The notes under the pieces are model-generated. The model saw only the letters and a program-made list of their open reading frames with translations, ran no database searches and was not told the origin of the DNA. A stretch of DNA of 64,000 nt. It comes from Opisthocomus hoazin. Its lineage: Eukaryota > Chordata > Aves > Opisthocomiformes > Opisthocomidae. This document shows, one piece after another, positions 25,801-34,368 of the stretch (its first letter is position 1; the number at the start of each line of letters is the position of its first letter). The stretch covers positions 2,200,001 through 2,264,000 of the forward strand of contig NC_134422.1 of NCBI RefSeq assembly GCF_030867145.1, read 5' to 3'. The translations under genes and the position numbers were made by a program.

Positions 25801-26286
25801 CCCCTGTCGATAATAATCTTATGCTTAAAGATTTTGGGGCTCACAACATACTGATTTAGGACCAGTGTGATCTGAAAACCAACTTTCACAGCAAATCTAC
25901 AGTCTCACCTCATGGTGATAAAACTGCATATGATTTGGGCCTAAGGAGGGCAGGAGTGGGAACGACCTAAAATCTTTTCTGGTTTATTAAGAATAACCAT
26001 AACTAGAGAAAACTTCAGCGTACATCTTGAAGTGCTGGGATCTGAAGTCTCTCACCTGTAGATTGCGTGATAAGATCTAGGAAATGCTGTGCTGGGAGTG
26101 AGTTCTTTCTGGAAGTGATTCCTTCAGTCAGAATTACAGAGTTCTTAGGAAGAATTTGACTAGGTGCCATGGAATTGTTTTTGAAGTTATCCTGAGAAGT
26201 GCATGTATATGTTAAAAATTATCTCTTTTGTTTACAGACTGTGCCAAGGACTCGAATGGATGATGTCAAGACTTAAGATCAGATGA
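13822..26286 (+). CDS. ARL5A: ARL5A, ARF-like GTPase 5A (complete, six coding exons)
   Basis: Join of 13822-13867, 16091-16151, 19237-19384, 20798-20881, 25564-25715 and 26238-26286 gives 179 residues, the full family length. ARL5 GTPases act at the trans-Golgi network, where GTP-bound ARL5 recruits the GARP tethering complex in endosome-to-Golgi traffic (family knowledge). Visible motifs: Gly2 for N-myristoylation, amphipathic N-terminus [13 protein letters not shown]-loop GLDNAGKT at 23-30, switch-I Thr47 in PTIGS, WDIGGQE at 65-71 with Gln70, NKQD at 125-128 and CAL at 158-160. Choosing 5A over 5B rests on the [15 protein letters not shown] start, [16 protein letters not shown] and the SRLKIR end. 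The start has A at -3 and G at +4. All introns are GT-AG. No frame break is seen. Expression is probably broad, given the CpG-island promoter. Confidence 0.97.
13868..16090 (+). other. ARL5A: ARL5A intron 1
   Basis: The intron begins inside the CpG island. It contains a five-copy minisatellite (14079-14424) and otherwise unique AT-balanced DNA. It ends at the acceptor tttatttcag. The open frame on the minus strand at 15061-15462 resembles no known protein. Confidence 0.9.
14079..14424 (+). repeat. Minisatellite, about 70-base unit, five copies
   Basis: The motif 'taacctttttt-cccc-acctctaagtcact' recurs with starts at 14079, 14148, 14216, 14290 and 14360, so the period is 68-74 bases. Each unit pairs a pyrimidine run (ttttttcccc) with 'agctcatttcct' and a G-rich spacer (gtggtggggggg type) of variable length. 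The length differences lie in the G-rich spacer. It starts at the 3' edge of the ARL5A CpG island. Confidence 0.92.
16091..16151 (+). CDS. ARL5A: ARL5A coding exon 2 (P-loop)
   Basis: This exon holds 61 bases, from the end of Glu16 to the first two bases of Phe36. It carries the phosphate-binding loop GLDNAGKT. Acceptor ag is at 16089-16090 and donor gtaagt starts at 16152. Confidence 0.96.
16152..19236 (+). other. ARL5A: ARL5A intron 2
   Basis: This is a 3.1-kb intron without a recognised repeat family. Two small duplications are visible: a 20-base tandem pair at 18185-18224, and a near-identical 'tctctcagctttat' segment at about 18907 and 18960. Long open frames (for example 16423-16869 and 18406-18906 on the minus strand) have no recognisable protein. 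Confidence 0.9.
18185..18224 (+). repeat. 20-base tandem duplication
   Basis: The segment 'gacactgggtaactgggat' occurs twice back to back with a period of 20 bases. It looks like a recent replication-slippage event. Confidence 0.85.
19237..19384 (+). CDS. ARL5A: ARL5A coding exon 3 (switch I, interswitch, switch II)
   Basis: This exon of 148 bases encodes [15 protein letters not shown] through [13 protein letters not shown] to NTE. It holds the switch-I Thr47 that coordinates magnesium and the Gln70 of the G3 motif. The acceptor is ctctgcag and the donor gtgaga starts at 19385. Confidence 0.97.
19385..20797 (+). other. ARL5A: ARL5A intron 3
   Basis: The intron is 1.4 kb. It contains a sense-oriented CR1 3' piece (19504-19712), preceded by an AT-rich inverted repeat (19471-19497). 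The rest looks unique. The acceptor is tttttaaag. Confidence 0.9.
19504..19712 (+). mobile_element. CR1 LINE 3' fragment, sense orientation
   Basis: The sequence reads as a CR1 3' end on the + strand: ggatattaggaaaaatttctt, then 'cccaggctgcccaggg', 'gatggttggacttggtgatc' and 'ttttccaaccttaataattc'. The segment contains the degenerate RT C-terminal region and 3' UTR of an older CR1 subfamily. The tail octamers are nearly lost. Confidence 0.92.
20798..20881 (+). CDS. ARL5A: ARL5A coding exon 4
   Basis: This exon holds 28 codons in phase 0 and encodes [16 protein letters not shown] to LAHE, the beta-4 strand and helix alpha-3 of the G domain. Donor gtgagt starts at 20882. Confidence 0.96.
20882..25563 (+). 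other. ARL5A: ARL5A intron 4
   Basis: This is the largest ARL5A intron (4.7 kb). About 2 kb of it is an antisense CR1 element (22963-24975). The remaining parts, 20.9-22.9 and 25.0-25.56 kb, show no other recognisable feature. The acceptor is tttctccctag. Confidence 0.9.
22963..24975 (-). mobile_element. CR1 LINE, 5'-truncated, with open RT frame
   Basis: A minus-strand reading frame is open without interruption from beyond the element's 5' end to a stop at 23052-23054. The CR1-derived part covers about 640 residues: [19 protein letters not shown], then the reverse transcriptase core with [42 protein letters not shown] and the catalytic FADD box (codons at 23844-23855). The thumb/C-terminal region follows to KVLCSLL. 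A short 3' UTR and three cacagaat-type tail units lie at 22963-22988. The ORF1 and endonuclease parts are absent, so it cannot be autonomous. The first roughly 120 codons of the open frame are host intron read-through; the exact 5' junction is uncertain by some 50 bases. The absence of stops over 1.9 kb marks it as one of the younger CR1 copies here. Confidence 0.95.
25564..25715 (+). CDS. ARL5A: ARL5A coding exon 5 (NKQD)
   Basis: This exon of 152 bases encodes [15 protein letters not shown] to CCALTGE plus two bases of Gly164. It carries the guanine-specificity motif NKQD and the G5 CAL. Donor gtaaga starts at 25716. Confidence 0.97.
25716..26237 (+). other. ARL5A: ARL5A intron 5
   Basis: This is a short AT-rich intron of 522 bases without repeats. 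It ends at ttgtttacag. Confidence 0.92.
26238..26286 (+). CDS. ARL5A: ARL5A coding exon 6 (C-terminus)
   Basis: This exon completes Gly164 and encodes [15 protein letters not shown] with the TGA at 26284-26286. The SRLKIR ending separates ARL5A from the ARL5B ending as I remember it. The 3' UTR follows directly. Confidence 0.96.
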
Positions 26287-26430
26287 TTTTTAATGACCTC
26301 TTTGCACAGACATTGCTCAAAAAGAGCTGTACCCATGATTACCTTCACAGTGGCAGAATTAATGGGTTAGATGTATTTATACTGAACTGATTTCAACTTC
26401 ATTTTCTACATAGATGCACACACACATACG

Positions 26431-26438
26431 TGTATATA
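26431..26438 (+). promoter_or_regulatory. ARL5A: Pumilio-type response element in ARL5A 3' UTR
   Basis: TGTATATA matches the consensus TGTAnATA bound by Pumilio proteins in mRNA. It lies 145 bases after the stop codon. Two more matches are at 26776-26783 (TGTAAATA) and 27413-27420 (TGTATATA). In AT-rich DNA such matches also arise by chance. Confidence 0.35.
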
Positions 26439-27800
26439 AATTAAGACCATTCAGCAAAAAGGAAGATGCAGTTGAGGCTCCAACTTGGTTTCCTGTTTGT
26501 TTTCCTCTGAGGATGCGTTTAAAAGCTGTGATCAACCTTCTTTTCAAGATACAGCCACTCGGAACAGGCCATTGTTGAGCGTGGTGAAGATGAAGCAAGA
26601 GGAAGAAGCTTTTAATTTTGAGTTTTATTATTCCATTGTAGCCTTCTCTAGTTGAAGATGTTGCCTTCATTATTCCAGTAAATTAGCAAACAAATCAATG
26701 GCATAGATATCGACTTTCCGGTATTTTTAAGGTTACCGATGTTACAAACGCAAAAATATTTTCCTGTATGTGTACTGTAAATATTTGTGTATATTTATAC
26801 CTCAATTTTAGGTTAATTGCAATCTGTTCAGACCAGTGTGTAAAACTGAATCAGTATATTGACAGCAGTGCTAATAATTGACTTCGCCAACACGTCGGAA
26901 CTTCTTTTCCTCTGTTACCTGTATGGCCGTAACGTCCATCAGACAGTTGGCTCAGCGCAGCTTTATAAAGCAAACTCTCTCGTGAGACCATTGCTTATTT
27001 CTCACATGATTTTTTCGCTTAGGGAGGATGCCATAATGATTGGGGCGGATGGATTGAGCTTCAAATTACAGTGTTGGCAAACAGTGAAAATTTGCCAAAG
27101 AGTTTAAAATGAGATGGATTTTCTTTTTTTTGTTGTAGTCGTCATTGGATTAGGTGATGCCAAGAAGTGCATGTCATGCTGTCCTATGGTACTGCTGTTC
27201 TTTTTTTGCAGTACTGCTCATTTATGATTCAAGTCCTGTAGAAGTACCTTTAGCTGTCATAAAGGGAAAAATGTTTGTTTTTTTTTTCTCTTAACCAAAG
27301 AAGAGGCCCAAAAGTATCTTTAAAAGTCCCGCTGGAATCTTACAAAACAAGTCATACTCTGTCTGAAGTGTTTTTCAGAGGAAGGCACACTTCTCTTTGA
27401 TAGCGTGAAATGTGTATATATATCTATATGCAATGGATGGAACTGGGATGGGGAACAAAACAGATTACACTACTTGGAAAGCTGTGAGTGACCCCTTGAT
27501 CGTGTTCCCGCAGAAGTTCCCGGGCAGTACTTCTTGAAAATATAACTCCCTTGCATGGTCCCCAGGTGAGTTAGAAAGAAGTGAGAGAACACTACGTGAT
27601 TGACTGTTCTTACTGTCGTAGCTCACGGGATGGAGGTCCCGTGCAGGGCTGGCTCAGAATGGCCCCTGTCAAGGACGCGGGCTGTGCGGTGGCGTGCCAG
27701 TTGGATGCTTTGAAACGTCGTCAGTATTGTGAGCGTGTGCGTAGCCTTCATCGTAGGCTTCTGTGTTGGAGGTGTATGTTCAGGGAGTACAGCAAAACGA

Positions 27801-27806
27801 AATAAA
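27801..27806 (+). terminator. ARL5A: Candidate proximal ARL5A poly(A) signal
   Basis: AATAAA lies 1.5 kb after the stop codon with a TGTGTTT stretch immediately after it, close for a downstream element. It would give a short 3' UTR. Confidence 0.45.
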
Positions 27807-29900
27807 ACTGTGTTTAAAATGTCCTTCCCTTTCTTAGCTCGTGCATCCGATGAGGACGGAAAAGGCATTTTAAAGAAAAAGCTTAGTTTGAACTTTTTAC
27901 GGTGCTTATCTTTGGTTATGGGATAATCTAGTCAGCTCATCTGCCTTCCCGTTTGCCGGCGTCGCTGGGGGTCGTGTTGTGAATTTGTGGGAAAAAGAAG
28001 GGAGGCAATTTCAAAAGTCTGTATTTAACAAAGGCAGGTAAAGAATTTAACTTTTTAATATATTTTTGGTATCTCTTTATGATGCTCACTGGCTAGGGAA
28101 TCTGCTGTCTTTGTTAAACATTTTAACGTGTACATGCATATATTTATAGTGCATGCACATAGATATTGGTATTTAACTGGTGTATTGCAAAATGTATAAA
28201 TGTTTGAAGAAATAACAATTTAATGCAAAGACTTTCTCACTTTATCTGATAGTATCTTCAAGAAACGAGCTCTGTGCACCCTTGCATATGAAATGGAATT
28301 GTACATTTTTCTAGTCTTAAAAAAGAAAAGCAGACTTGCTTATAAACCTGTTTGATTTTTGAGTATTATGTCTATCCTTTCACCCCTTTCAAATATTTTG
28401 CTTTAGTATTGTTAAATACTTGTACTTTTGCCTGCATCTGCACAGGCTGTGTGTGTCGGTTTGTTGTTTTTGGGAAAAGGAGTTGTTCCTGTTAATGAAA
28501 GAAAAATCATGGAGCAGTATTCAGATATCTGCTGCTTGCTGAGATTTGCTACTTGCTCCCTCGCGTAAATCTGTAGGACTTCGTATGTCGGTGTAAAGCA
28601 AATGCGGTGGGTTTTGCCAGGTATGGCTTATGTTGCAACAAGACATCTTATGTTTACACACAGGTAGACTTACGTTTACTGTATTTCCCTCTCGATATCC
28701 TGGCCACTTCCCCTTTCCATGGCCTCTAAGTGGCTGCGTGGTTCACTCCAGCTTTGTTGCAGTGGCAGCAGACCTGGCAGGGAGTCAGGAGTAACTGGGC
28801 AGGTGAGGACTGCCTGCGAAAGCCGTGTCTTCCCTGCCCCAAAGAGTCAATCCGTGCCCGTGTGCCGGGCGGTGCGCGCTCGGCCTCAGCCCGGCTGCAG
28901 AGGAGGTGCACGTTGCGTAGGGTCCCGCGGTGTTTCAAGGGCAGATGTGCTCTTCAGGAGCTCAAATTCAGCGGTGGCCAACGCTTACTGATGCAGCACG
29001 TGCCTGGCACGTTCTTGGCTGCGGCTTAGGAGTCAGAGGAAGACACACCTTCATTTTATGTGCTGGATTTGCTGTCTCTGAGGAGGATGGACTTTGTCGA
29101 TAGCAGCTGGGCAACTCTTTTGTCACCCCGTTGTAAACCGAGGTGACGATTCCAACTTCTCACCTTGCTTCTGGTGTGATGGGGCTTTTGAGAGCAGCAA
29201 AGAATAGCAGAAGCGGAATGGTGTCACCCACGTGTCGCAGTGGAAGCTTTTGTAGGCAAGGTTTGTCTGCCTGAGCGTTCTTCATGAGAACAAGTGTTTG
29301 GTCAGGTACTAACGAGATGAAATGAGAAGAGTATACAAGTATGTACCCTCCTGGTAGCGTTGTGACTGGGACGGTCCTTTCCTACGCACCTTGCCTTTTG
29401 TGTAACGTTAGAAATGCTTTTAAATTTAGTCACCTAGTAGAGCTGGACGAGAGCAGGCAAACTTCTGAACGCACAAGCCCTTTTTGTATGAGCATCTTGT
29501 TCACAGCTTTTTTCTTTTCCCTGTAGGACAATTCACATTTTTCTCACAGCTCTGTCCATAGAAAAGCAAGTTAACTTTGCATCAATGCTGCTTTCAGCTT
29601 CACGCGGTTGTTGTTTGGAGGTGATTGTCTTCGCAGGAGTCCTGACCTTGGTCTGTATGGCTGCTGTGTTGTCGCCCTCCGCGTGTTGTGTTGCCTTGGC
29701 TTTCAGCTGAAGCTGAAGATTACTTTGCCTTTGTTCTTCATGAAATTAATTCTTAGGATATTATACAGAAAAAAGGAGGGGTCTTTAAAAATGGTTATTT
29801 AAGTTTATGCTGCAGAATGCCATTTTACTAGCAAGAAATGTAGCAGTAAGTCATATTCCAATAATCTCATAATTAAAATGTTTCTTTTTGTTTAGCAAAT

Positions 29901-29906
29901 AATAAA
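29901..29906 (+). terminator. ARL5A: Candidate ARL5A poly(A) signal with GU element
   Basis: AATAAA is followed about 20 bases later by 'ccagtgtgcgc', a fair GU-rich element. It would place the cleavage site 3.6 kb after the stop codon. Confidence 0.45.
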
Positions 29907-31769
29907 GTTGGTGAATCAGCTCTCCAGTGTGCGCAATCTTCAGATCGCAGAGGCAGCAGACTTTCAGTTGTGAAGAAAGGTTGGATATAGAACTGGGAAA
30001 ATGTGAACAGGGATCTACCTGGCTTCATTTTTTTCTTTTTTCTTTTTGATTTTTCCCCCAGAGAGGCTTAATAGCTGTTCTCCTATGCATTATGTAGTGT
30101 GTTCCTAGCTGTACGTGTGTATGTGTGAACGTTAAACAGACCTGATGGGCACCTTCTACAGTCTATGCAGCTCAAGTGCCTACAACGAGTTCAGTAATTG
30201 GGTTTTTCTTCCTGTGCTACGATTTCCATTTTCCTTAAAGTAGATATATTTCTAGAAAAGCATCTAAATGTGTGTAAATGAGTGCTGTTTCCCCTCCCTA
30301 CACACTGGTTTTAACATGATTTATGATAAATTTATTTGTTCTTTCTGTCCTCTACATTCCAAGCCCTTTTCCCTTTATCAGACATCGCATAGCTAGCTTG
30401 CTGTGTGAGAGGAAATAGTGAATTTGTCCTTGTGTCAGACTGGTCAGCCGGATTTCTTTTCAAGGAACTCTGTTTAAATAACTCAATCCAAGAATACTTC
30501 GCCTCATAAGCATCCTCTTGTAAGTAGTTTATGTTTAATTGGCTACTAAAACGTTAACTTTGCTACTGTCAGACTAAGTATGTCTGAAAAATAGTTTTTC
30601 AGCTAATTCAAATGAATGTAATATTAAGCCTTTAAACAGTGCGTCGTTGAGCATTACAGGACGAGAATGATTTGATGTCGTGAAGAATGGCACGAAGAAA
30701 GAAAAACGTTTTTGCATATAGTTGTGATGTATTATAAATACAAATGTGACTTGAACTTAATTGTTGCAGTGAATATATTAAATGTACAAAAATGAGAAAT
30801 TATAAGTGGTTGCCACTAACTTTTTTTATAATGTGCTTTCAAATCATAAGCAGAAATTCTTGCCTTACTAGGATTTTGCTGGTTAATTTTTATATTGTAC
30901 AGAAACTTGTTTTGAAAATGGTCTTCACATCAGAGTAGCCTGTATTCGTAACAGGATCCTACTGGTGTACCACCCTCGGCCTTTTGAGCCAGATTTCTTG
31001 GGAGTAAGGACACAAGTTGGGTGGGTTTTTTTAAGCTGTTCCTATATGTAAATTTAGAAAATTTAGCTGATACTGAGTTAAGTTAGAAAATGCTGCTTTA
31101 CCTAGAAGGCTATAAATCATTCTTTGCAAATCATGAGCTCAGTGTTACTCTTGTCTGCGTGCTTCCTGCATCAGACACCGTGGAGGGTGGAAGAGGTGGC
31201 CGAGAAAAGGCGCGTTCTCCTGCGGAGAGATTCAAAGGTTAAAAAACCCAAAAACCCTCAGACTGAGAAGCCTGAGCACTTTTATGGCTAAAAAATTGAA
31301 GAATTGGTAGTATGTGCTAGAAGAGTGGTAACCAATACAGTGTAAACCGCATCTGTATTACGTTTTCGGCATGTCCTCAGCTTTCTGACTGCGTCCTTCG
31401 TGCTGTAGCCACGTCCCGTTCCCAGCCCGCCCGCGCTGCTCGGGGTCCGAGGCTCTGCGGGGAGGGGGAGCGGGCATCGGAGGGAGCCCAGCTCCGCGTC
31501 CCTCGGCTCTGCCGAACGCGGTGCTGACCTCCAGCACGAAACCTGCTGGTCCTGGAGCGCAGAGTAAACGTCCCCGGTTAGCGTGCTAACGATGTCGTTA
31601 CGTTATAGTATGTCTGTTTGTCACCAATGCGAAGTCCGTATCTGCACGCGCTAACCGTACGAGCAGGGTCCCATGTCTTTAGATCCCTTGTATTTTTGTA
31701 CTTCTCTTTCTGAAAAATTTGTCTTCTTTCGGAACGAAATGCAGAAAATATGCGGCTAACTGATTGTGC

Positions 31770-31775
31770 AATAAA
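31770..31775 (+). terminator. Candidate distal poly(A) signal
   Basis: AATAAA lies in a GTGCAATAAAATTTC context that resembles many used vertebrate sites. It is 5.5 kb after the ARL5A stop. A second AATAAA lies at 31923-31928. Confidence 0.35.
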
Positions 31776-33162
31776 ATTTCATTCCCGAACATACAAAATT
31801 ATTGCTTCTAATGAATGCAGAGCCCTGCGAGGGCTGGCACTGCCTGGCTTGAGCATCTCTGTGGCTGACGTTTAAGCATGTTCATTAATTTAGCTAACTC
31901 TTTTTATAAAGCTATTTATTATAATAAAGTTCAATTATGAATCTATTAAGTAACTTTTTATCAGAACATTCCTTGAATTGTTTCCCACTTACCTTTCTGT
32001 CTTTCCTGGCTTTTACAACCTGATCTTCCTGTAGCTGAAGGGAACTCATTCAGCTCTTTTAATTCTCACTGAAGAGGTGAAACTCAAATTTGGTCGAGAA
32101 TTGTTGGGGGGGGGGGGGCTCTGTACACCGTACATACGCATTTCTAGAGAACTTCAGAATTGCGAATTCTTGAAAAACTACCAGGATTTATTACTTTAAG
32201 ATGAAAACACGTGTCAAAATGTCACCGTTTGCATTAAATCTTCTGTGTGTATGTGTTGTGATGAAGCTTTTCCAGCAAGGAGATGATTGCTGACGTATGA
32301 TGTGGGGTTGTCTAGGTGTTGCTGGGGTGAAACGCCCTGTTCTGCCAAACCTGCGGTGACGGGCTTTGTACCGGGAGACTGTCCGGCATTTGGGACAAGT
32401 TTGGTAATCAGGCTGTGCTGGCTGGTTTAAATAGAATGGAAATTAAAAATTAATGGTGAAATGCTCTTTTCCTGCAGAAAATGCCAAATTCCAGCGGTCT
32501 GCCACTCCTGCGTGTGCTCGTACCGCCTGCTGGTATCTGCAGCCGTGGGAGTGGTGAGGGGTTGCGCGTAACCTCTTAGAAAGCAAACGAGCTCACACCA
32601 AAGCGGAGTTAAAAAATCCAGTGACCGTGTTACTGCGCCGAAGGCGTGCTGCGGGTCAGCTCTGCAGCCCGAGCAGCCTTGTTCCTGCTGTGTTAATTTT
32701 GGACTCGTCGCTTTATTTCTGACTGCGCAACATTTGCACCCGTGTGGTAACCTCGGTGTAGCAGAGCTCTTCTGCTGAGTAACGCGCAGGCAGATGGTGC
32801 TGGTAGCTGAGGTCTGAGGAATACGCGAACGCGCCAGCCCCTCTGCTGCGATGGCGCAATCGATGGCGAAATGCGGTTCCGCGCTCCTCACCCGTCGGCC
32901 TCCCGTTTTAGCTGTGTGTCTAGCGGCAGGTTTTCTTCCGTTCTGACAGATTTTTCCCGCTCGGGTGGGCTCTGTGTCCGGGTCCTCGCGGGTGCTGGCC
33001 GGTGCCTCTGTGTTGCTCTGCTCCTCCTCCAGCCGGTTTTGGCCGGCGGGTGCAGGAGGGGCGAGCTCCTGGGCTGTGTCTGCCCCTTCGTTTGACTCTG
33101 ATATTCCTTGACTTTGCTACCACTTTTCTGAAAACTACTTTTTGTTTTTGCTTTTAAATCCT

Positions 33163-33198
33163 ATTAAATATAAGGTGATTTAAAAAAAAAAAAAAAAA
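33163..33198 (+). other. ATTAAA signal followed by A17 run
   Basis: ATTAAA at 33163-33168 is followed 13 bases later by a run of 17 A (33182-33198). That layout resembles the 3' end of a reverse-transcribed mRNA. The 700 bases before it are GC-rich, but no known protein can be read in them and no flanking duplication was found. It may equally be a simple A run. Confidence 0.3.
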
Positions 33199-34111
33199 GA
33201 CACCATTATCAGATGGTCCCATCCCACCCTTATCAGCGTCTGCTGGGTGCTGTCCGATCTCAGTCTGTAGATCACCACATTGGTCCATAAAATACATGTA
33301 CAAAAGAAGTATTTCTGAAGGTTTTTATTCTGGTGTGGTTTTAGCATTCAATACCTTTATTCCTTCTTTATTCAGAAAAAGTGTTTGCCACGGCTAAACT
33401 CTGACCCAACAGCTGCGGATCTTGCGCAGAGCAGACCTGCTGATGTGAGCCTTGGCTTAGACGTTTACATCTGGTAGATGAAGCTGTAAATAGACTTTTT
33501 AACAGAAAATGCTGTTACTCTTTGGCTTTTTTTCTTGACTGTATGAAAGTTAAGAGACTGCTGTGTTCTCTTTAATTGTTTGCTTTTTTTAATTAAAACA
33601 TAATATAGTACTTTTTTGATCCTGTTACCTCTTTTAAGATGACAGGTCGTGTCACTACTCTTCTGTTGCACAGTCTGCGCTGATTTATTCTCTCTGAATG
33701 TGGTTCCTTAATGTGCAGTTGAAGTAGATGCAAAATTACAGAATAGTTGACATCTTCAGAGTTAATTTCTGTTACTAACTTTTTTTGTTTTGTCTTGGTT
33801 TTTGCCCCTGATTCTTCAGAACTGGAAGCTTTTTTTTTTTTTTCTTTTTCTCCAAATATATGTGTGTGTGTGTATATATGTAGGCAAGCGATTGGGGTCA
33901 TGCAAAGAGGTGCAGATCATGGAACAGTAACAGTGACAACTGTCTAAATTTTTTGTACATAAACAAAGATTTGGTGTAAATGCTGGTACTGTTGAAGACT
34001 CGCTTCTGAGGTGCTTGTGCTGTTGAATCCGAACAGACGCCCGGTTCTTACCTGTGTGTGTAGCTTGGACGCAGGAATTCCTGGATGCGTGTGAGAGCTG
34101 TGTAAACAACT

Positions 34112-34117
34112 AATAAA
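34112..34117 (+). terminator. Candidate most distal ARL5A poly(A) signal
   Basis: AATAAA is followed by 'cctgactgtttgtatg', a good U/GU-rich downstream element. It is 7.8 kb after the ARL5A stop and just before a CR1 remnant. It could end a very long 3' UTR or an unrelated transcript. Confidence 0.35.
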
Positions 34118-34324
34118 CCTGACTGTTTGTATGAAGCTGGCTGGGTGATTTCTTCATTTCAGAGTCGCCGTACCATTTTCAGAGGGAGCTTGGCAATTTG
34201 CTTTTCAAGGTGGTAGATCTGTTACAATGATTTTGAATTTGTTTAGCGTAAGACGTTTTGCCAGTGTAGCTGCTACTGCTCGCAGTAGTGCGTGTGCCTT
34301 GTTTGCAAGCCGGTGGGTAACGAT

Positions 34325-34368
34325 GACTTGATGATCTTTGAGGTCCTTTCCAACCTATGGTTCTCTGA
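34325..34368 (+). mobile_element. CR1 LINE 3' remnant
   Basis: The sequence gacttgatgatctttgaggt followed by cctttccaacctatggttct matches the conserved end of CR1 elements in sense orientation. Only the last roughly 45 bases survive and there is no tail repeat. Confidence 0.75.

Larger units (their letters stand above)
26287..29950 (+). other. ARL5A: ARL5A 3' UTR (extent inferred)
   Basis: AT-rich DNA after the ARL5A stop contains no recognised exon. Three Pumilio-type motifs (TGTAnATA) occur at 26431, 26776 and 27413. Poly(A) signals are at 27801 and 29901. A GC-rich part (27.6-27.75 and 28.7-29.0 kb) interrupts the AT-rich stretch. Alternative ends further downstream (31770, 31923, 34112) would extend the UTR to almost 8 kb. 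Confidence 0.6.
29951..34324. other. Region downstream of ARL5A
   Basis: No coding exon is recognised. It holds AT-rich DNA with several AATAAA hexamers, a GC/CpG patch at about 31390-31570, a 13-base G run at 32106-32118, a GC-rich block at 32.5-33.1 kb, and an A17 run at 33182-33198. It may be part of an extended ARL5A 3' UTR. Confidence 0.5.

Noticed and set aside
32106-32118. Run of 13 G as a possible quadruplex
   Set aside because: A single homopolymer run without neighbouring G tracts; most likely a simple slippage tract.
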